Below, one piece after another: positions 1 through 12,739 of a stretch of DNA of 64,000 bases. The stretch lies in the NCBI RefSeq assembly GCF_021134715.1, contig NC_060024.1, positions 5,890,001 through 5,954,000 of the forward strand. Direction: 5' to 3'. A program made the translations under genes and the position numbers. Each line of letters starts with the position of its first letter. The stretch's first letter is position 1. The notes beneath the pieces are model-generated. The model worked only from the letters and a program-made list of their open reading frames with translations, was not told where the DNA came from and made no database searches. The DNA comes from Daphnia pulex. Lineage: Eukaryota; Arthropoda; Branchiopoda; Diplostraca; Daphniidae.

Positions 1-800
1 GTAATCCTCGCGACGATTTGAAGTCACGCAATGCGACACGAACCAGGCCACCAGTTTCTTTTTGCTGGAAATGTTGACAAGCTCATCCTTGTTATTCAGG
101 TCGTGTAATGCTGCTGCCGTGTTACCCCGGCGAAGTTTCGGATACGAGGTACTATTTTGAGTCGGCAACACAATGCCGTAAGGATCGCGGTTAACAATGT
201 CCGAATCCAGCCGATACGTCATGGTCCAATTAAAGAAACCAAAACGGGTCTGATTGTGCAGCAACGGTCGGTAATCGGTGGTGGCCGGAGATTCCATTTC
301 ATAGAAGACGAATCGCTGATGCGGAAATCGATGAGTCGGTAAATCTGTCAGGTTCATTCCCTGAATGGAGAAGATGACGACATCACTGCGATTGAATAGC
401 GACCGGTCGTCGGTCACGTAACAGGTCGCCGTCGGACATTTGGCATTGACAAACGGTTGCTGTCCGAATCCGAAAGCGAAATTTGTTTTCCCGAAGAAGC
501 TGTTCCAGTAGAGAATCGTTTTCAAAACTGGCAAGGCGTTATCATGCTGTTCCCCGCCGAGGAGGTTATCACTTTCAATCAAAACTTGAACCTTAATTGA
601 TATTTAATATGATATTACATGCGTATTGTTCTAAATGTTTCCTTGACGAATCTTACTTCTTTGACACCATACTGCTGCCGGACGAGATTGGTGAAGATGT
701 AGCAGCAGAAAAACAAGATCACTAAATAACGATAACTTCTTCGCCATAGAACCACCGAGAGGAGAGACGAGAGTAGCTGGCGATGTGTCGAGGAACCCAT
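1..800 (-). CDS. alpha-1,3-fucosyltransferase (GT10 family), 3' end beyond window
   Basis: Predicted to transfer fucose from GDP-fucose to glycans in the Golgi lumen. Exon 1 is 657-800 (48 codons, phase 0) and exon 2 is 591 down to 1. They are separated by a 65-bp intron (592-656) with GTAAG donor and TTAAG acceptor. Residues about 25-40 form a hydrophobic segment after an Arg-rich cytosolic tail, typical of a type II Golgi anchor. Exon 2 carries the family hallmarks: YWNSFFG near the start of the catalytic region, RFVFYEMESP, then FFNWTMTYRLDSD, the alpha-1,3-FucT donor-site motif. No stop or frameshift is seen before the window edge, which falls shortly after the KKLVAWFVSHC motif. The second fucosyltransferase at 7747-9318 shares the motifs but is clearly diverged. 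Acceptor specificity cannot be read from the sequence. Confidence 0.9.
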
Positions 801-1871
801 TTCAGATAGCGTTATTTCACTTTTGATTTGATTAGAATTAAATTATTTTAGCGCGGACACTTGTTGTCCGAGTTCCTAGCCGGGTGCTTGTGAGCCTATA
901 CTCTCTGCCATATTACGTGCAATACCATTTCGTGTTCAGGTTGACTCGTAGTGTCCTCGCACGTTTTTACACAAGGCCAAAGCCGAGCCGTGAGAATAAA
1001 GGAGTATGCGTTTCCTCGCCACTTGTGATTTGGTTTGGGCAGTAAAACCGAAAAATATTCTGGAATACGTTCTGCAATAAAAGTGCAGTAGCCGTGGAAC
1101 GAAGATATAAACGTTTTGAGTAATAACTTAATTATTGGCCCTGGTTGAGAAAATCTTTAACAAACGGCAGCACAATGGCGCAATGTGAAGTAACAGCAGG
1201 TGCGAGCATCTAAACTTCCCAGCGCAGACGGTAATTACAGCTATATTTAAATATTTGTCTTGGCCACGCCAACAGCTGACAGTCTACCTACGACAAAATG
1301 TGAAACAAGTCGGTGCAGATGATGCCATATTACATAGTTGGTTGGATGAAATAGGTGGCACCAGCATGATTATTGCTGGAAATCCAGCAGACGGCTGGAT
1401 TTTTTTAAAAATTAACCGCAGCGCAAACCTTAGCCTATTTACAATGATATATTCTCGGCACCTGCTGTTGTTACAGTTCCCAATTTTTTTAGACGCGGAA
1501 AACGAGTAAAAAACATAACAAAAGCCGGAACATCATTTTGGTAGACTGGCGCCCATCACATTTGATCCCACGGATAATTGCAGCAGTCTGTTCGTGAACA
1601 GCAACAGCAAACTTAAAAAAGAGCGTAATAACAGAAAAGCTTTTGACATCCAAATATACTTTGGAATGTACAACAAACGACGCCCATTTCCAGCATTTGC
1701 CAGATGGTCGGTGGCGAGGCCAAGTGATGTGAACGAGAAAGATAAACTTCATGTCACTGGCTATGGATGAGTTTCCCGAGCGTCACAGACGTCAAGTTTT
1801 CCGCTATGCGTCAATTTCAAGTCCGTTGGCCAAGGTATTAGGATGTCATACGCAAGTGATTTAACAATTTG

Positions 1872-2280
1872 TAACATTTTAGAAAGATATCGTTTTTACA
1901 TCTAAGTAAAAAAAAAAAAATTATCCAAAAGAATTCTGTATGGAGCTATGCTGGCTTATTGATTTCGTTCAAAATTATAAAAAATTATAACATTCTTAAG
2001 ACATCTTGTTTTGGCATCAGATATTCAAGGGAAAAAATGTTATCCAAAAGGATTCACTGGAAAGATGGCTTATTGATATCCCGAAAAATTATAAAAAATT
2101 ATAACATTTCTAAGATATCTTTTTTGTATCTTATTTTCAACGAAAAAATGTTAGCCACAAGAATTCACCAGAAATGTGGCTCATTGATATCACGAAACAT
2201 CACAAATTATAACAAATTTATAACATTTCAACGATATCTTTTTTGTCATCTAATTTTAAACGAAAGAATGTAGTTTACAA
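1872..2280. repeat. AT-rich tandem repeat, unit about 114-119 bp, about 3.5 copies
   Basis: Copies begin with AACATT at 1872, 1989, 2103 and 2222. Each contains an AAGATATC-like block, a TTATCCAAAAG/TTAGCCACAAG block and a GGCTTATTGAT block. The units are diverged, so the array is not very recent. An open frame across it is a by-product of the repeat. Confidence 0.75.
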
Positions 2281-2399
2281 CTTTACAGGCATTTTGACAA
2301 CTCGATATCTTGTTTATCAATAAAATATAGACATCATTGTGCTGAATTGAAGGACGAGGAGGGACTGTGGGGAGTAGACGCTTTCGATTGGTTGGCTGG

Positions 2400-2411
2400 G
2401 ATCACGTGATC
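2400..2411. promoter_or_regulatory. perfect 12-bp palindrome with CACGTG E-box core
   Basis: GATCACGTGATC lies about 190 bp upstream of the galactosyltransferase-family ATG. CACGTG is the core bound by bHLH-ZIP factors (established). Use as a promoter element here is inference from position only. Confidence 0.3.
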
Positions 2412-2597
2412 ATCGTTTAGAAAAGTGAAATCTCAAGTCTTGATGCTACATGTCCTTTTCACAGCGGACACCGGTGTAGTTTGCTTACATACTTTTTCTT
2501 TTTCGCTTCGTCAGCACTAGAGCTCAAACAAACTAAATTCCTTTCATCACCAATTGGTGGCCATAGGTCTTGGGTGCATGTAGTCAAGTGCCGAGAC

Positions 2598-3949
2598 ATG
2601 TTGCCCCGATGCAAATACGTCACCAACTCGATCCCGATTCGTATTTTGGTTTTATGTGTTCCCTTAGTAGCAGTTTTATGTTCTTTTTACTTCTTTTTTT
2701 ATGCGTCAAACTACAGTTGCATTCACCCTTGGTTTATTGTCTCCGACAGAAAAAACAATCAAAGTCCCTATCCCTGGACTGATGCAAAATGTGATTGGCA
2801 AATAACGCCACCGTGTCCTAATATGATTTCATCTAACTTAGGTAAGAGTTTAAATTTTCTTATCATCAGCATTGGCATATCGAACTTACTATTGCCAACG
2901 GTTGGCAAATGGTTATTAACTTATTATAGAAGAGACTCAACAGATGTTGTTGAAATAATTATGTACAGTCGAACGGAGAAACCTCTCGTTGGAGACAACG
3001 ACCGCCATTCTCAAAGAAGACGAGGACGCTGTTCAATTCAAGATGAGAAAATCGGGAATCAAAGTCGGTGGGAGGTACAAACCAGTCGAGTGTCAATCGC
3101 AGCATAAAGTGGCTATCGTCGTTCCAGTGCGGAATCGAACGGATCACTTGACCGTTTTCTTGCGGTACATGCACCCGTTTTTGCAACGTCAGCAACTCAA
3201 CTACATAATCATCGTCGTCGAACAATCTGGTTACTACAAATGTTTAGCTATTAATCCGATTCCCTGCTGAAAATATTTGTGTTTTACTGTTTTACATGAA
3301 GAAAAATCGCCTTTCAACCGGGGCATGCTAATGAATATCGGCTTCAAAGAGGCCCAGTTGCTACAAGAGAATTTCCAATGTTTCATCTTTCACGACGTTG
3401 ACCTTCTGCCAGAATACGACGGCAATCCCTACACCTGCCCAGAAGACAGAAAGCCTCGACAGATGGCCTTTTCCGTTGATTCATGGAACTACAAGTCGGT
3501 TACTGACGAAATAATTGAATTCAAGATTTGAACATATTTCTTACTCAAATTTCAGACCCACACCGGGAAACCATTTCGGAGGTGTGACCGCATTATCGAC
3601 CAACGATTTTCAAAGAGTCAATGGATTTTCAAATTCATTTTGGGGTTGGGGTGGCGAGGACGATCAATTGTATCAACGTGTAAAGTTGCAAAACCTGAAC
3701 GTGACCAGAGCTTTTGATGAACAGCCATCCCTTATTCATCTAGCCCGTTACAAGACGCTGTCCCACAAAAAAGCCACACCCAATCCTGACAGGATGCAAG
3801 TAATAAGAGAAGGTCCCGGCCGATTCAAAACTGATGGACTGGTCGATCTGAGATATAAGAGACTTGATTTCCAATTCAAACCCCTCTATACTGCTGTTCT
3901 TGTCGACATTCAACCGTATAACATTACAAATATTAATGAACGACTTTGA
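2598..3949 (+). CDS. beta-1,4-galactosyltransferase family (GT7) enzyme
   Basis: Predicted Golgi beta-1,4-galactosyl- or N-acetylgalactosaminyltransferase acting on terminal GlcNAc. Exons are 2598-2841, 2969-3229, 3302-3494 and 3556-3949; all phases agree and give 363 aa, normal for the family. The ATG at 2598 puts a hydrophobic anchor at residues 14-36, a type II topology. Family motifs are VAIVVPVRNR, the PFNRG block, HDVD at 199-202 (metal/donor DxD), FGGV and WGWGGEDD at 262-269. Exon 2 seems to end at a non-consensus donor, GTTACT. No frameshift or stop is seen. An AATAAA-type signal lies near 4000. The gene converges on the DxD gene at 4401-5831. Whether the donor is UDP-Gal or UDP-GalNAc cannot be decided. 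A decayed paralogue lies at 17208-17880. Confidence 0.9.
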
Positions 3950-4400
3950 GATTTCGAATGATGAACGATCAGATTCGTGGATTGTGGTGTAAATGAACAT
4001 TGAATAAATTATGTTTGCAACGTATAGGCAACACGGATTATTTGATTTACATTAACTGCTGCATGGTCTTGTTCACTTAAACTAATTCTTAACCTGCTAA
4101 ATTCCGAATTCGTTATTTTATGCTATTCTAAGGAGTCTAAAAGCCCTTCAAATGCTTGATATTTATACAGTATTGATAATCAACGGAAATATTTCACCTT
4201 TTGTTTTGTTTATTTGAATGAGTAATATTTGCCATTACATCATCTTTAGTTATTCAACTGTCAGACACAGAATAGTTTATGTAGCCTAAATATGAGAAAA
4301 GGTGCACGAATATTTAAATTCTATCGCAGCTGCAATTTTGTCAGATTAACCATCACCGTGACAGCATTCCAGATTTTAAAATGGATGATACAAACAATTT

Positions 4401-5831
4401 TCAGCAGAAACTCCAATCAGCCAGTGCCAATGGACCGGTCAAGTTGTGCGGTCGACAACTCTCAGGACATGGAACTTTTAGGACTGGCTGAATCGGTGGG
4501 TTGTGCTGAGCCGCCCCGATGAACGCACCATTTTGTCTCGGGGTTGGATATGGCTGTGAGCCCTTGAACTTTTCACAGCAGTAACTGTCATGGGCAACCT
4601 AATAATATGACGAGATTGATGTGTTATCTATCATATAAGTATAAAGACGATGCAAGTTGAAAGATCAGTATATACCATGCTATTGACAGCCATCGATTTA
4701 TAGAATCCATTCAGCAACTGTTGGTCGTATCCTTTTTTGTGCGAGTGATTTTCGCCAAACATCTTCTCGGCTGTGGCAACGATTGCAGCGCGTTGCTGGC
4801 TGATTTTGACTCCCCAACAACCTTTTCACCAGATATTACACAAAGAGATTTATGATGACCTATAGCACACTCACCTCCAAGAAAAAATGAACAGTGATGT
4901 GGGTTGTCTCTCATTAAGTGAAAGGTTTTGTTGCTGGCCAGCCACTCAGCCACGGCGTCTTGTTCACGAGTAATTATCACACTGTCCGAGTCCCTCGACA
5001 TCAAAGTGTCCACCATGTCATCCAGCAAAGGTAACTGCGCGGCCGGAATCGAATGCATCAAATTATACCTCAATTCAGGCGTTATATATAAGACATTATA
5101 GAGCGTAATTAATTTTAATATTAATACCCAACGCCAAGTCATCTCGAAAATATCTCCCAATTTTCGATTCATGATGACTTGAGTTGCGTTGCAGAGATCA
5201 ATGTGGTCACGGCTGCTGTTAGTTCCCAAATCGAGGACTTTGTTAAACACTTTCCAACTTTCCACGTCGTCGCTCCTCAGCTCGAGATAAATCCTCACCA
5301 CCCATCCTATATTGAATATGAATGACACATCGAGATGATTTTTAGGCTATTTAGGTATTGACATGATAATATTATTTATGCACCTGGATACATGATCGGA
5401 ATAGACTTGAGAGTTTCAGTAAAGGACTTCAAGTACAAGTTGTAAAATTTTGGCTCGGAGAAATTGCTGCCGTACATGGAATAGCCGATGACATTTTGAT
5501 GTGGACCTCTGCGATCAGCGGACGCACTGCAAGTTGAATGAAACGATGATGCAGATTCTGAATCTCCTGCTGTTGTAGTAGGACTAGATTGCGTGGTACT
5601 TTTTTCGTACGTATCATTGTGCTCATGTTTGATCCAGTCATCAATGGCATTTACCACTGCTGATTTCATCTGTTGGTGGTGCGGCCCATCAAAATAATAG
5701 AAACTAAAAAATAATACCAGGCTCCCAAAAATGATCAGGTATTGTGTCAAGGTGTGGTTTAATCGAAAGCATCTTGAAACCATGTCGCAACACTGACTCA
5801 AATCGACAAAGACAGATCTTATTGACAACAA
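4401..5831 (-). CDS. putative type II Golgi glycosyltransferase-like protein with DxD motif
   Basis: Exons are 5384-5831, 5128-5306, 4875-5034, 4676-4821 and 4401-4598; all phases agree, giving 376 aa. Residues about 31-47 are a membrane anchor; a second in-frame Met at residue 17 is an alternative start. A Ser/Thr-rich stem follows. The catalytic-looking part includes MTWRW, then LPLLDDMVDTLMSRDSDS with a DSD triplet at 224-226, WLASNKTFHLMRD, a Gly-rich LGGCWG, KKGYDQQLL, VAHDSY and a C-terminal CPESCRPHNLTG...DWSFC. The SRD(S/L)DS...MRD pattern resembles a family of uncharacterised animal proteins that I associate with glycosyltransferase-like folds; the reaction is unknown. It sits tail-to-tail with the galactosyltransferase-family gene. 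A copy with the same exon lengths but several stops lies at 15638-17080. Confidence 0.75.
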
Positions 5832-7746
5832 TTTTAGTTCAACTGTGAAATTTGTGTTAGATTAAAATGCCTGTTTGCGCTCGACACCGAGCTTGCGGAC
5901 CAACTGATTCACAATTGCTAATAAGCCTACTATATACGTGCATGCATTCTGCAAGAAAATGGGAGTCAAACACAGCAGCATACACTGGGCGGGTGCGGAG
6001 ACAAAAATTCAAACCTGTCGGTATGCGCCGTGCGAAAGGTGCTTTCCGTCAGGGTTCAGTGTCTGCGGGTTGATCACTATAGCGTGAAGCTTGAAGTACG
6101 ATATTTAAAATTGTCAAGGTATTTAGGCCTATACTCCTATAGACAACGGATACAAGATAACAGATACAATCTCTTCCTGCATTCCACACAATTAAATTAT
6201 TTACAGCATTTCGCATTATTTTCAATATCCGATCGAGCCCTTGTAAATAAAAAAAAAAGAAAAGGATTTTTTTTTTAAATAAAGCGCGTGATTGCTTGTA
6301 AAAAATTAAATGAAATTAAACCCACATTTTTTAACCCTGAAATGTTTATATGAACATGAATTAACATCATTAAAGATTACAGATTTAAGATTACTTTCAG
6401 CTTTGGACTATAAGTATACTACCCAGTACCCACATTAAATTAGTCAGTGAAGAACTGAATGACGTCTGCTGTGACGCTCGTAAAAATCCAGCCAGTAACA
6501 TGTAGTTTCCTACTATCCCACATCACTTGCTTCGGCGTTCGGCCTCAACATCTGGCAAATGGAAGTGAAAGTCGTTTTTATTTTATTTTTTACATTTCAA
6601 AGTATATTTGAATGTAAAATTCTGTTCTTTCATTACACAAGTAGATTGTTGCTGTACAACGCAATTATCCAGGGGGTCAAATACTATGCGCAAGTCTACC
6701 GTACCATTAAATGAGTAACAGCATGCTGTAGGTGGAACTGAAACCAACAATCATGCAATTTTATTAGGATCCCCGGTGACCATCTACTAGAAAAATCTCC
6801 CACAAGATGATTTGGAATGTCAATCAAAGTTTTAGACTGTTTTCAGCTTCGTCAACTTTCTCACGGCAGCTGCTGGGAAACTGGAACCCCTGTTTTCCGC
6901 TGCCATGAGGTGCATTGCTGTTTGTTAATAAAGAGATGTTGGACATTGTTGGCGAGAAAGAAAAAAACCATTGGAATAAGGCATTATTTCAACAGCTTCA
7001 ACTTTTATGAATATTAAGGCCGATAATAACTAAAACACATAAACTTTTTCCCAAAGGTGTTGTCCTCTACATAATCCCCTGTAATCATAAAAGTGGTAAA
7101 CCAGCATGTACAAATAGAAAAAGTGCATTCTTGTTAAAAGAAAAATATTCGCCAATCTTGTTACTTTTTCAAAATTCAACCGTTCAACCGAAAATTATTT
7201 CTAAATGATTTAGTGGTATAAAATAAACCCGCTTGAAAACAGAGACGATTATCAAAAAGAGTATTTGATAAGGCTAGGCCTGAAACATGCATGGAGGGAG
7301 GCACAAGGTAGCCTAATCCGTGCTATAGTGTTATTTCACCTATTTCGTCGCCTTCGTCTCCTCACAGTTTTCGTCACAATAAGCTAGGCCAGATTTTGTA
7401 GAACGAGACAAGTTACATTTCTGTTAGGTTTAACTCGCTTTCATACCTGGAATCGCTCCCTAATAATTACTCTCCCTTGTTGAGGCGGAGCTTATTTCAC
7501 CAGAACTATGCGCCATTGGCCAAAGCCAACGGACATAACGAAAGAAAAAAAAAAAACGGGAAAAAGTGGTACCAGAATGCAACAAACTCGACGCATAAAA
7601 GAATCTGAGAATTTAAAACGAAATTCATTTGAACGTGTCACTCTCACTGCACATGTTGGTAAAATTTGGTGAGTGAAAATTTCAATAATTTGCAGATAGC
7701 TATAGTATTTAAAAATTAGATTTGAAATGCACGCAGCATAACATGA
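5832..7746. other. intergenic, no supported gene
   Basis: Upstream of both the DxD gene (minus) and the second fucosyltransferase (plus). Several short open frames are present but none shows a domain, a signal or splice support. A TATA-like CATAAAAG near 7595 is about 150 bp upstream of the fucosyltransferase ATG. TAGGCCT motifs occur near 6124 and 7272. Confidence 0.45.
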
Positions 7747-9318
7747 ATGGACGAAACCGTAAGTATGACGACGAAAATATTTGTTAACTTTGGCCGGCGC
7801 AAAGTCATTTATTGCTCGGTGATCCTGATGAGTTTCCTGTTAGTTCAATGGCAATTCTACTCGGGAAACCAAATCAAATTCAATAGTCAAATAGAGTCAA
7901 TTCAAGCGACCGGAACATCATCAAATCAACTGCTACCAGCACTAGAATACGTCAATACTGGCGACAGCAGCAGTAGTTTTTTAAAATCAAATGAAATTTG
8001 CGTCTTCACAAATAATTTAACCAGTACACCGTCGCCTACTGTTGACGTATCAACGTCAGTACCGATAATAATCGAGCCACAACCCGAACTCTACCAAACA
8101 ATTGAAAGATTTTCAGCAGAGGACAAACTGTTGAGAATGAACACAACTTTCAAGCGGATACTCTTCTGGAATGAGGTAGGCCTAAATAACATCCATGAGA
8201 CATGACGTAACACTTATATAAATAATTCATTTCAATACAAACAAGAATAACAAGAACAAGAATTACGGCGTTGGGCACGGGAGGGACGTTCTGAAAAAGT
8301 TGGGGTGTCCCGTTTGGCAGTGCGAAACTTCAGCCAACCGAACGGACGTCCACACCTACGACGCCGTTCTCTTTCATCTCCGAACGTGGAGTAAAAATGA
8401 CTTGCCTCATCCGCGCTTGGCTAATCAGCGCTACGTGTTCTGGAGCATGGAATCGGCGGCTTGGCGCATTTACAGCGTCGCTCCCATGGCCGAATTCTTC
8501 AATTGGACCATGACCTATCGCTGGGACTCTGACGTGGTCGCTCCCTACGGCTATGTCAGACCCATTGGAAACGTGCCGCTTCATCCTAGTGAGGCCCAAA
8601 TGAAAATCTACTTGTCTAATCGTCGCAACAGCAGTCGAAACTACGCCAAAGGAAAGACGAAAATGGCCGTTTGGTTTGCCTCCAACTGCCGGACTGTTGT
8701 GAGCAGCCGAAACGAATTGGTCAAGGAACTGCAAAAGTACATTGCCATCGACGTGTACGGCACTTGCGGAAATTTGACGTGCCCCAAGAAGCTGGACGAT
8801 TCGTACGAGTCGAGCGAAGAATGTCGAGACTTGGCTGCATCCGAACACAAATTCTACCTTTCACTAGAGAATTCGCTGTGTCGCGATTACGTTACCGAAA
8901 AGTATGCGATTCAAATTCGTAAAAAAAATTTTTTTTTTTTAATTATTTCTCATTTTGGTATTTTCTAAGGTTATTCGCTATGATGCACCGCCCAATCATC
9001 CCGGTCGTTTACGGCCTTCACGACGACCAAGAAAAACTAGCGCCACCGCATTCGTTCATTAACGCGGCAAAATTTGAAAACACGAAAGCGCTGGCCGACT
9101 ACTTGATCCTCCTCAACAACAACGACACGCTCTACAACGAATATTTCTGGTGGAAACCTTACTTCCAAGTTCACGACAGCGAAGATGAGAAGAAGAAAAG
9201 CATGTGTCGCTTGTGTGCCGCTCTCCATGATGAAACGTTGCCACCGAAAATTTATCACAACCTCACTGATTGGTGGGATACGCAGTCGGCCTGCATTTTC
9301 TCGCCTAAAATCTTATGA
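7747..9318 (+). CDS. alpha-1,3-fucosyltransferase (GT10 family)
   Basis: Complete gene with exons 7747-8175, about 8261-8901 and 8970-9318, giving about 472 aa. The exon 2 acceptor is uncertain because AACAAG repeats offer alternative AG sites. A type II anchor lies at residues about 20-37 and a low-complexity stem runs to about residue 140. The catalytic region has RYVFWSMESAAW, FFNWTMTYRWDSD (about 222-234), MAVWFASNC, YGTCGNLTCP, YLSLENSLCRDYVTEKYA and, in exon 3, RPIIPVVYGL and PPHSFINAAKF. These are the donor- and acceptor-domain signatures of alpha-1,3-FucTs. It lies head-to-head with the DxD gene and tail-to-tail with the FkbM methyltransferase. A minus-strand open frame across exon 2 is a shadow. 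Confidence 0.92.
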
Positions 9319-9846
9319 TGTTAGTTATTGCTTGCTGTACTTACCCTATAATAGGTCCTAATACACTGAATGTATACGTAAAGAAAAATGTCTAAATCGC
9401 TTATTGCTGGGAACTGGAATCACCTACGCCATATCAAAGCTGTCTTTACTCTTTAGCTCCAAGTTTTAAATGCTATCAAAAATTTAATTAAGTCAATCCG
9501 AAGACTGAATGAATTCCACCCATGTAGGATTGGTGAAAGATTATAGTTAATGTTAGTTCATTGCCTTCAATTCAGTCACCTACGTTCGTAGAAATTTTTA
9601 AAACAATGGACAGATAGGGCCATGGCAACAGGTTGGTAGTAATTGTTCTTGGACTTGTTCACCATAACTTCATCAAATAATTCATATCCTCAAAGTAATT
9701 TCATCTCCCACAAATAGTATTTATTGTATTAGAAAATTTCCATCACAATTTTAAGCGGATGCATTAAGTTTTATTGATCTCAAAGCCTTTTGACTTTCAG
9801 TTTACATTTTCTCCTAAGAGACCACACTGACTACAATAGAAGTCAC
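9319..9846. other. short intergenic gap between convergent genes
   Basis: Holds the 3' flanks of the fucosyltransferase (plus) and the FkbM methyltransferase (minus). I see no gene or repeat. Confidence 0.5.
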
Positions 9847-11208
9847 TTATTTCTCTCTATAAATATTGAATGAATTTTGAATGTAGACAACTTCGCGGGT
9901 ATAATAATTCGAAATCAGACCAGTTTTGGTAAATTTGTTGCTCTCCATCAAACGAGTCAAGCCCGGTTCGCCTTCGGTGACGTGATTCCACTCCGCAGTC
10001 ACCGTCTTAACGCATTCGCAATTTAAAAAAAAAACGTAAATGTTATTGACACACAAAACAAACTGCTGTATCAGGTGACCATCTATACCTTCATGTTGAC
10101 TTTGTGCCAAGGAATGGTTTTCAAGATTTTATACTCAGCTCCTTCAACGTCAAGTCCAAAATAGTCTACGTCGGTTCTACCGATTGCAAGTAGAATGGAG
10201 TAAAGCGGGAAACACTGCATTTTGTAAATGTTTTCAGTGTCTTTCTGCTGGTTTTGCGGTTGTTTAACATCTTTCTCCTCGATAATGGCGCCCAACGTTT
10301 CGGCGGTACCATTGTAGACCACCTATACGTTCCCATGACATTAGCGAATAATTGGCTGAACAAAATACGTCGACGGACTTACTTCCATGGGAAACGGTTT
10401 CGTACTGAGACAAGCGGGCGTGGTGAACGCTTTGCGATTGCGAGATATCAGCTGAGTGAACACTTTCTTGTCCGCTTCAATCAGCAATCCGCTCCAATCA
10501 AGTGAACGCTCCATGTACAAGGTGTTGGAAAGAAATTCACCGTCGAATCCACCGCATTCGATGAAAAAACCATTAGTCTAATCGAGTAATCGACAATTCA
10601 AAGAGAAAAAAATAAGCTATAGACAACAAATATGTCTTATGTGTAGCCTAATATTTATTTACTTGATTGTGCAGGAGTCGCAAAATCTCTTTCGATTGCC
10701 CGTCGGAGGGATCGATCGTTTCAGAATGATTCATGTTATAGGGCACGTTTTTCGGTGCAGGTTGGCGCAGGTAACTCTCGCGAATCAAACGGATCACACA
10801 GGGATGATCCTGCTGTAGTTGATTTGTGTTGGCGTACTCTAGAATCGTATAACGGCTGAATATAGTTTCAAAAAATCAATTCCCTGCTCTTGATTGATTA
10901 GTTACCTATGGTGCAATAAGACGGCGCTAAATATTTATCTGCTTGTTCTTTGGCCCAGTTTTCACCGAAAGTTTCTTCCATCAAGTTGTACTTTGTCGCA
11001 ATCTCCACTGATGGAACAGGAGTCGGAATTGGTTGGTCGGCAATAACAATAGGAGGGTTCTGCCATTTCGCCAAACATCAAAAATTCTTTTTCAAAGAGA
11101 GTTGTCATAATAATGATACTAGTTCCTTCTTACTGTGGCTCTGCTGTAATAAAGCGCAAACATAAACACGGCGGAGAAGGCCAGAAAAACTGAAGGGACA
11201 GCGGACAT
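9847..11208 (-). CDS. FkbM-family (Methyltransf_21) membrane-anchored methyltransferase
   Basis: Predicted SAM-dependent methyltransferase with a luminal catalytic domain. Six exons fit in phase: 11134-11208, 10906-11059, 10663-10838, 10383-10577, 10089-10322 and 9847-10005, giving 330 aa. Residues 6-21 are a hydrophobic anchor after a very short N-terminus. The FkbM fold shows as NGFFIECGGFDGE (about 137-149, SAM-binding glycine region), WSGLLIEAD, a Phe/Thr-rich strand, then DYFGLDVEGAEYKIL (acidic motif about 258-261) and TAEWNHV near the end. The family methylates sugars or other small hydroxyl groups in bacteria. In arthropods, Golgi- or secretory-anchored members are common but mostly uncharacterised, so the substrate is unknown. 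The neighbourhood of fucosyl- and galactosyltransferases suggests glycan O-methylation, which is inference. Confidence 0.85.
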
Positions 11209-12739
11209 GCGATTAGGACACGCGAAACGCATCACGAAAATTATAAGCTATTGTTTTCCCTGTGCCGCACAGATAAATAACTGAACAATAAAATTCAACA
11301 AATTTTAGAATCAACTGAAATCTGAATCTTTAAATAGAAACAATATGTTAATTTCAACGGGCTACTAAAATAGTAAAATCTCATCTGAAGTAATACAGAA
11401 ATGTGTTGATGTTTTCCAGCAACCGGGAGGGAAGTAGTGAAACATGCACTTTGCAAAGAATAAGGAATAACTAAACTCACAATACTTTTCAGAGCTTGCC
11501 TATATAATAACCTGGAAGAAAGTCTGATGCGAGACGGACGGTTAAAGAACCGGTGGACTGCAACATGTCTGTGAACAACGCCCTCTGTAGGCCGCATGTA
11601 TAAATTATTACGCAAAAGAGTTATACCATGCAAGATATATAGACGTTATGACATGAATATAAACTCACGTTGTTATAAGCCAAGCATAAGCCTACTCTTA
11701 TTTTTGCAGATTTTAATTTTACACCCTTCGACAACCTCATTTAATCAAGTCGAACTGAATCAAAACCATTCAGTTGGATTGAGGAAATGGATGACTTCTG
11801 ATTGACTGTCAGCTGTTGCTTGTGGTGGGGAACGTTATCGAAGCTGAGTAAAAGCTTTGTTTGACATTGAAAACTGGAATGCATTATGTGAGAACCATTG
11901 CGCAACCACTTCTGCTGGACCGACAAAAAAAAAAAAAAACGGTTCAAAAGAGTTTACCGCCGAAAATAAAATAAAATGGTGAAGGGGTGGTTTTTGTCTC
12001 AGCACCTGCTGTGGTTCCCACTGTTTTTACAAAAATAAAAAACTAAAACTAAAATAAGCCGTTTGGTGGACAGGGGGCCATTTTACATGATGCAAACATG
12101 ATAATTTCACCAAACTGGAAAATAGCATATTTGTCGAATAACAGAACAGATTTTCACATTTACTATGTGGAATGCAGTTATCATCAGGCTTCCGCTTCCT
12201 CCATGTGCCAGATGTCGTCGAAAAGTGTGATATTTAAGAAATACTGCAGTCTGACTGATACGCATTCGAATTGGCCTTCTTTGTTATAACTTAATTTTCT
12301 CCGGGTGTCTCATAAGAATAAGACAAAAAATTTTCTTGAATTGTTGGATTGAGGATCTCGTTCTTGTTTTCGAAAATAGTCAAGCGGAGAAGAAAACGAA
12401 GAAATTCGATCTCATTTTGAGGAATTTCGCTTGACAAAAGGCCAATAAAATGAGCTGCATTCCGAACAAAAACAACAAAAGAATTCAAAAAGGAATTGGA
12501 AATGCAATAGCCAGCGGAACTATTTTTGAAAGGCATTGAGCGTGAACAGTCAACAAGCGGAAAACAGGCAGAGGACTATAGAGAAAGAGAAAGATTTCCG
12601 AAGATTTCATCGTGCGATTTGATTTGCAGTTCATGCTGAATGAATATCAATTCTCGAACTGACATGAAACTGCGGAAAACATTAGCAAAATCTATTTGAC
12701 TTAGATATACAAAATTTGATGTGCAAGCTTTCTCATTTC
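11209..12739. other. intergenic, no supported gene
   Basis: Contains the upstream region of the FkbM gene and unremarkable AT-rich sequence. A minus-strand frame at 12291-12536 has no recognisable domain. Confidence 0.45.

Larger units (their letters stand above)
801..2597. other. intergenic, no supported gene
   Basis: This is the shared upstream region of the divergent fucosyltransferase (minus) and galactosyltransferase-family gene (plus). Apart from the tandem repeat at 1872-2280 and the palindromic E-box at 2400, I see no coding exon. The short open frames show no domain resemblance. Confidence 0.5.

Noticed and set aside
1959-2273. 104-codon plus frame
   Set aside because: Generated by the AT-rich tandem repeat.
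8330-8848. 172-codon minus-strand frame
   Set aside because: Lies antisense to the conserved catalytic exon of the fucosyltransferase; no domain of its own.
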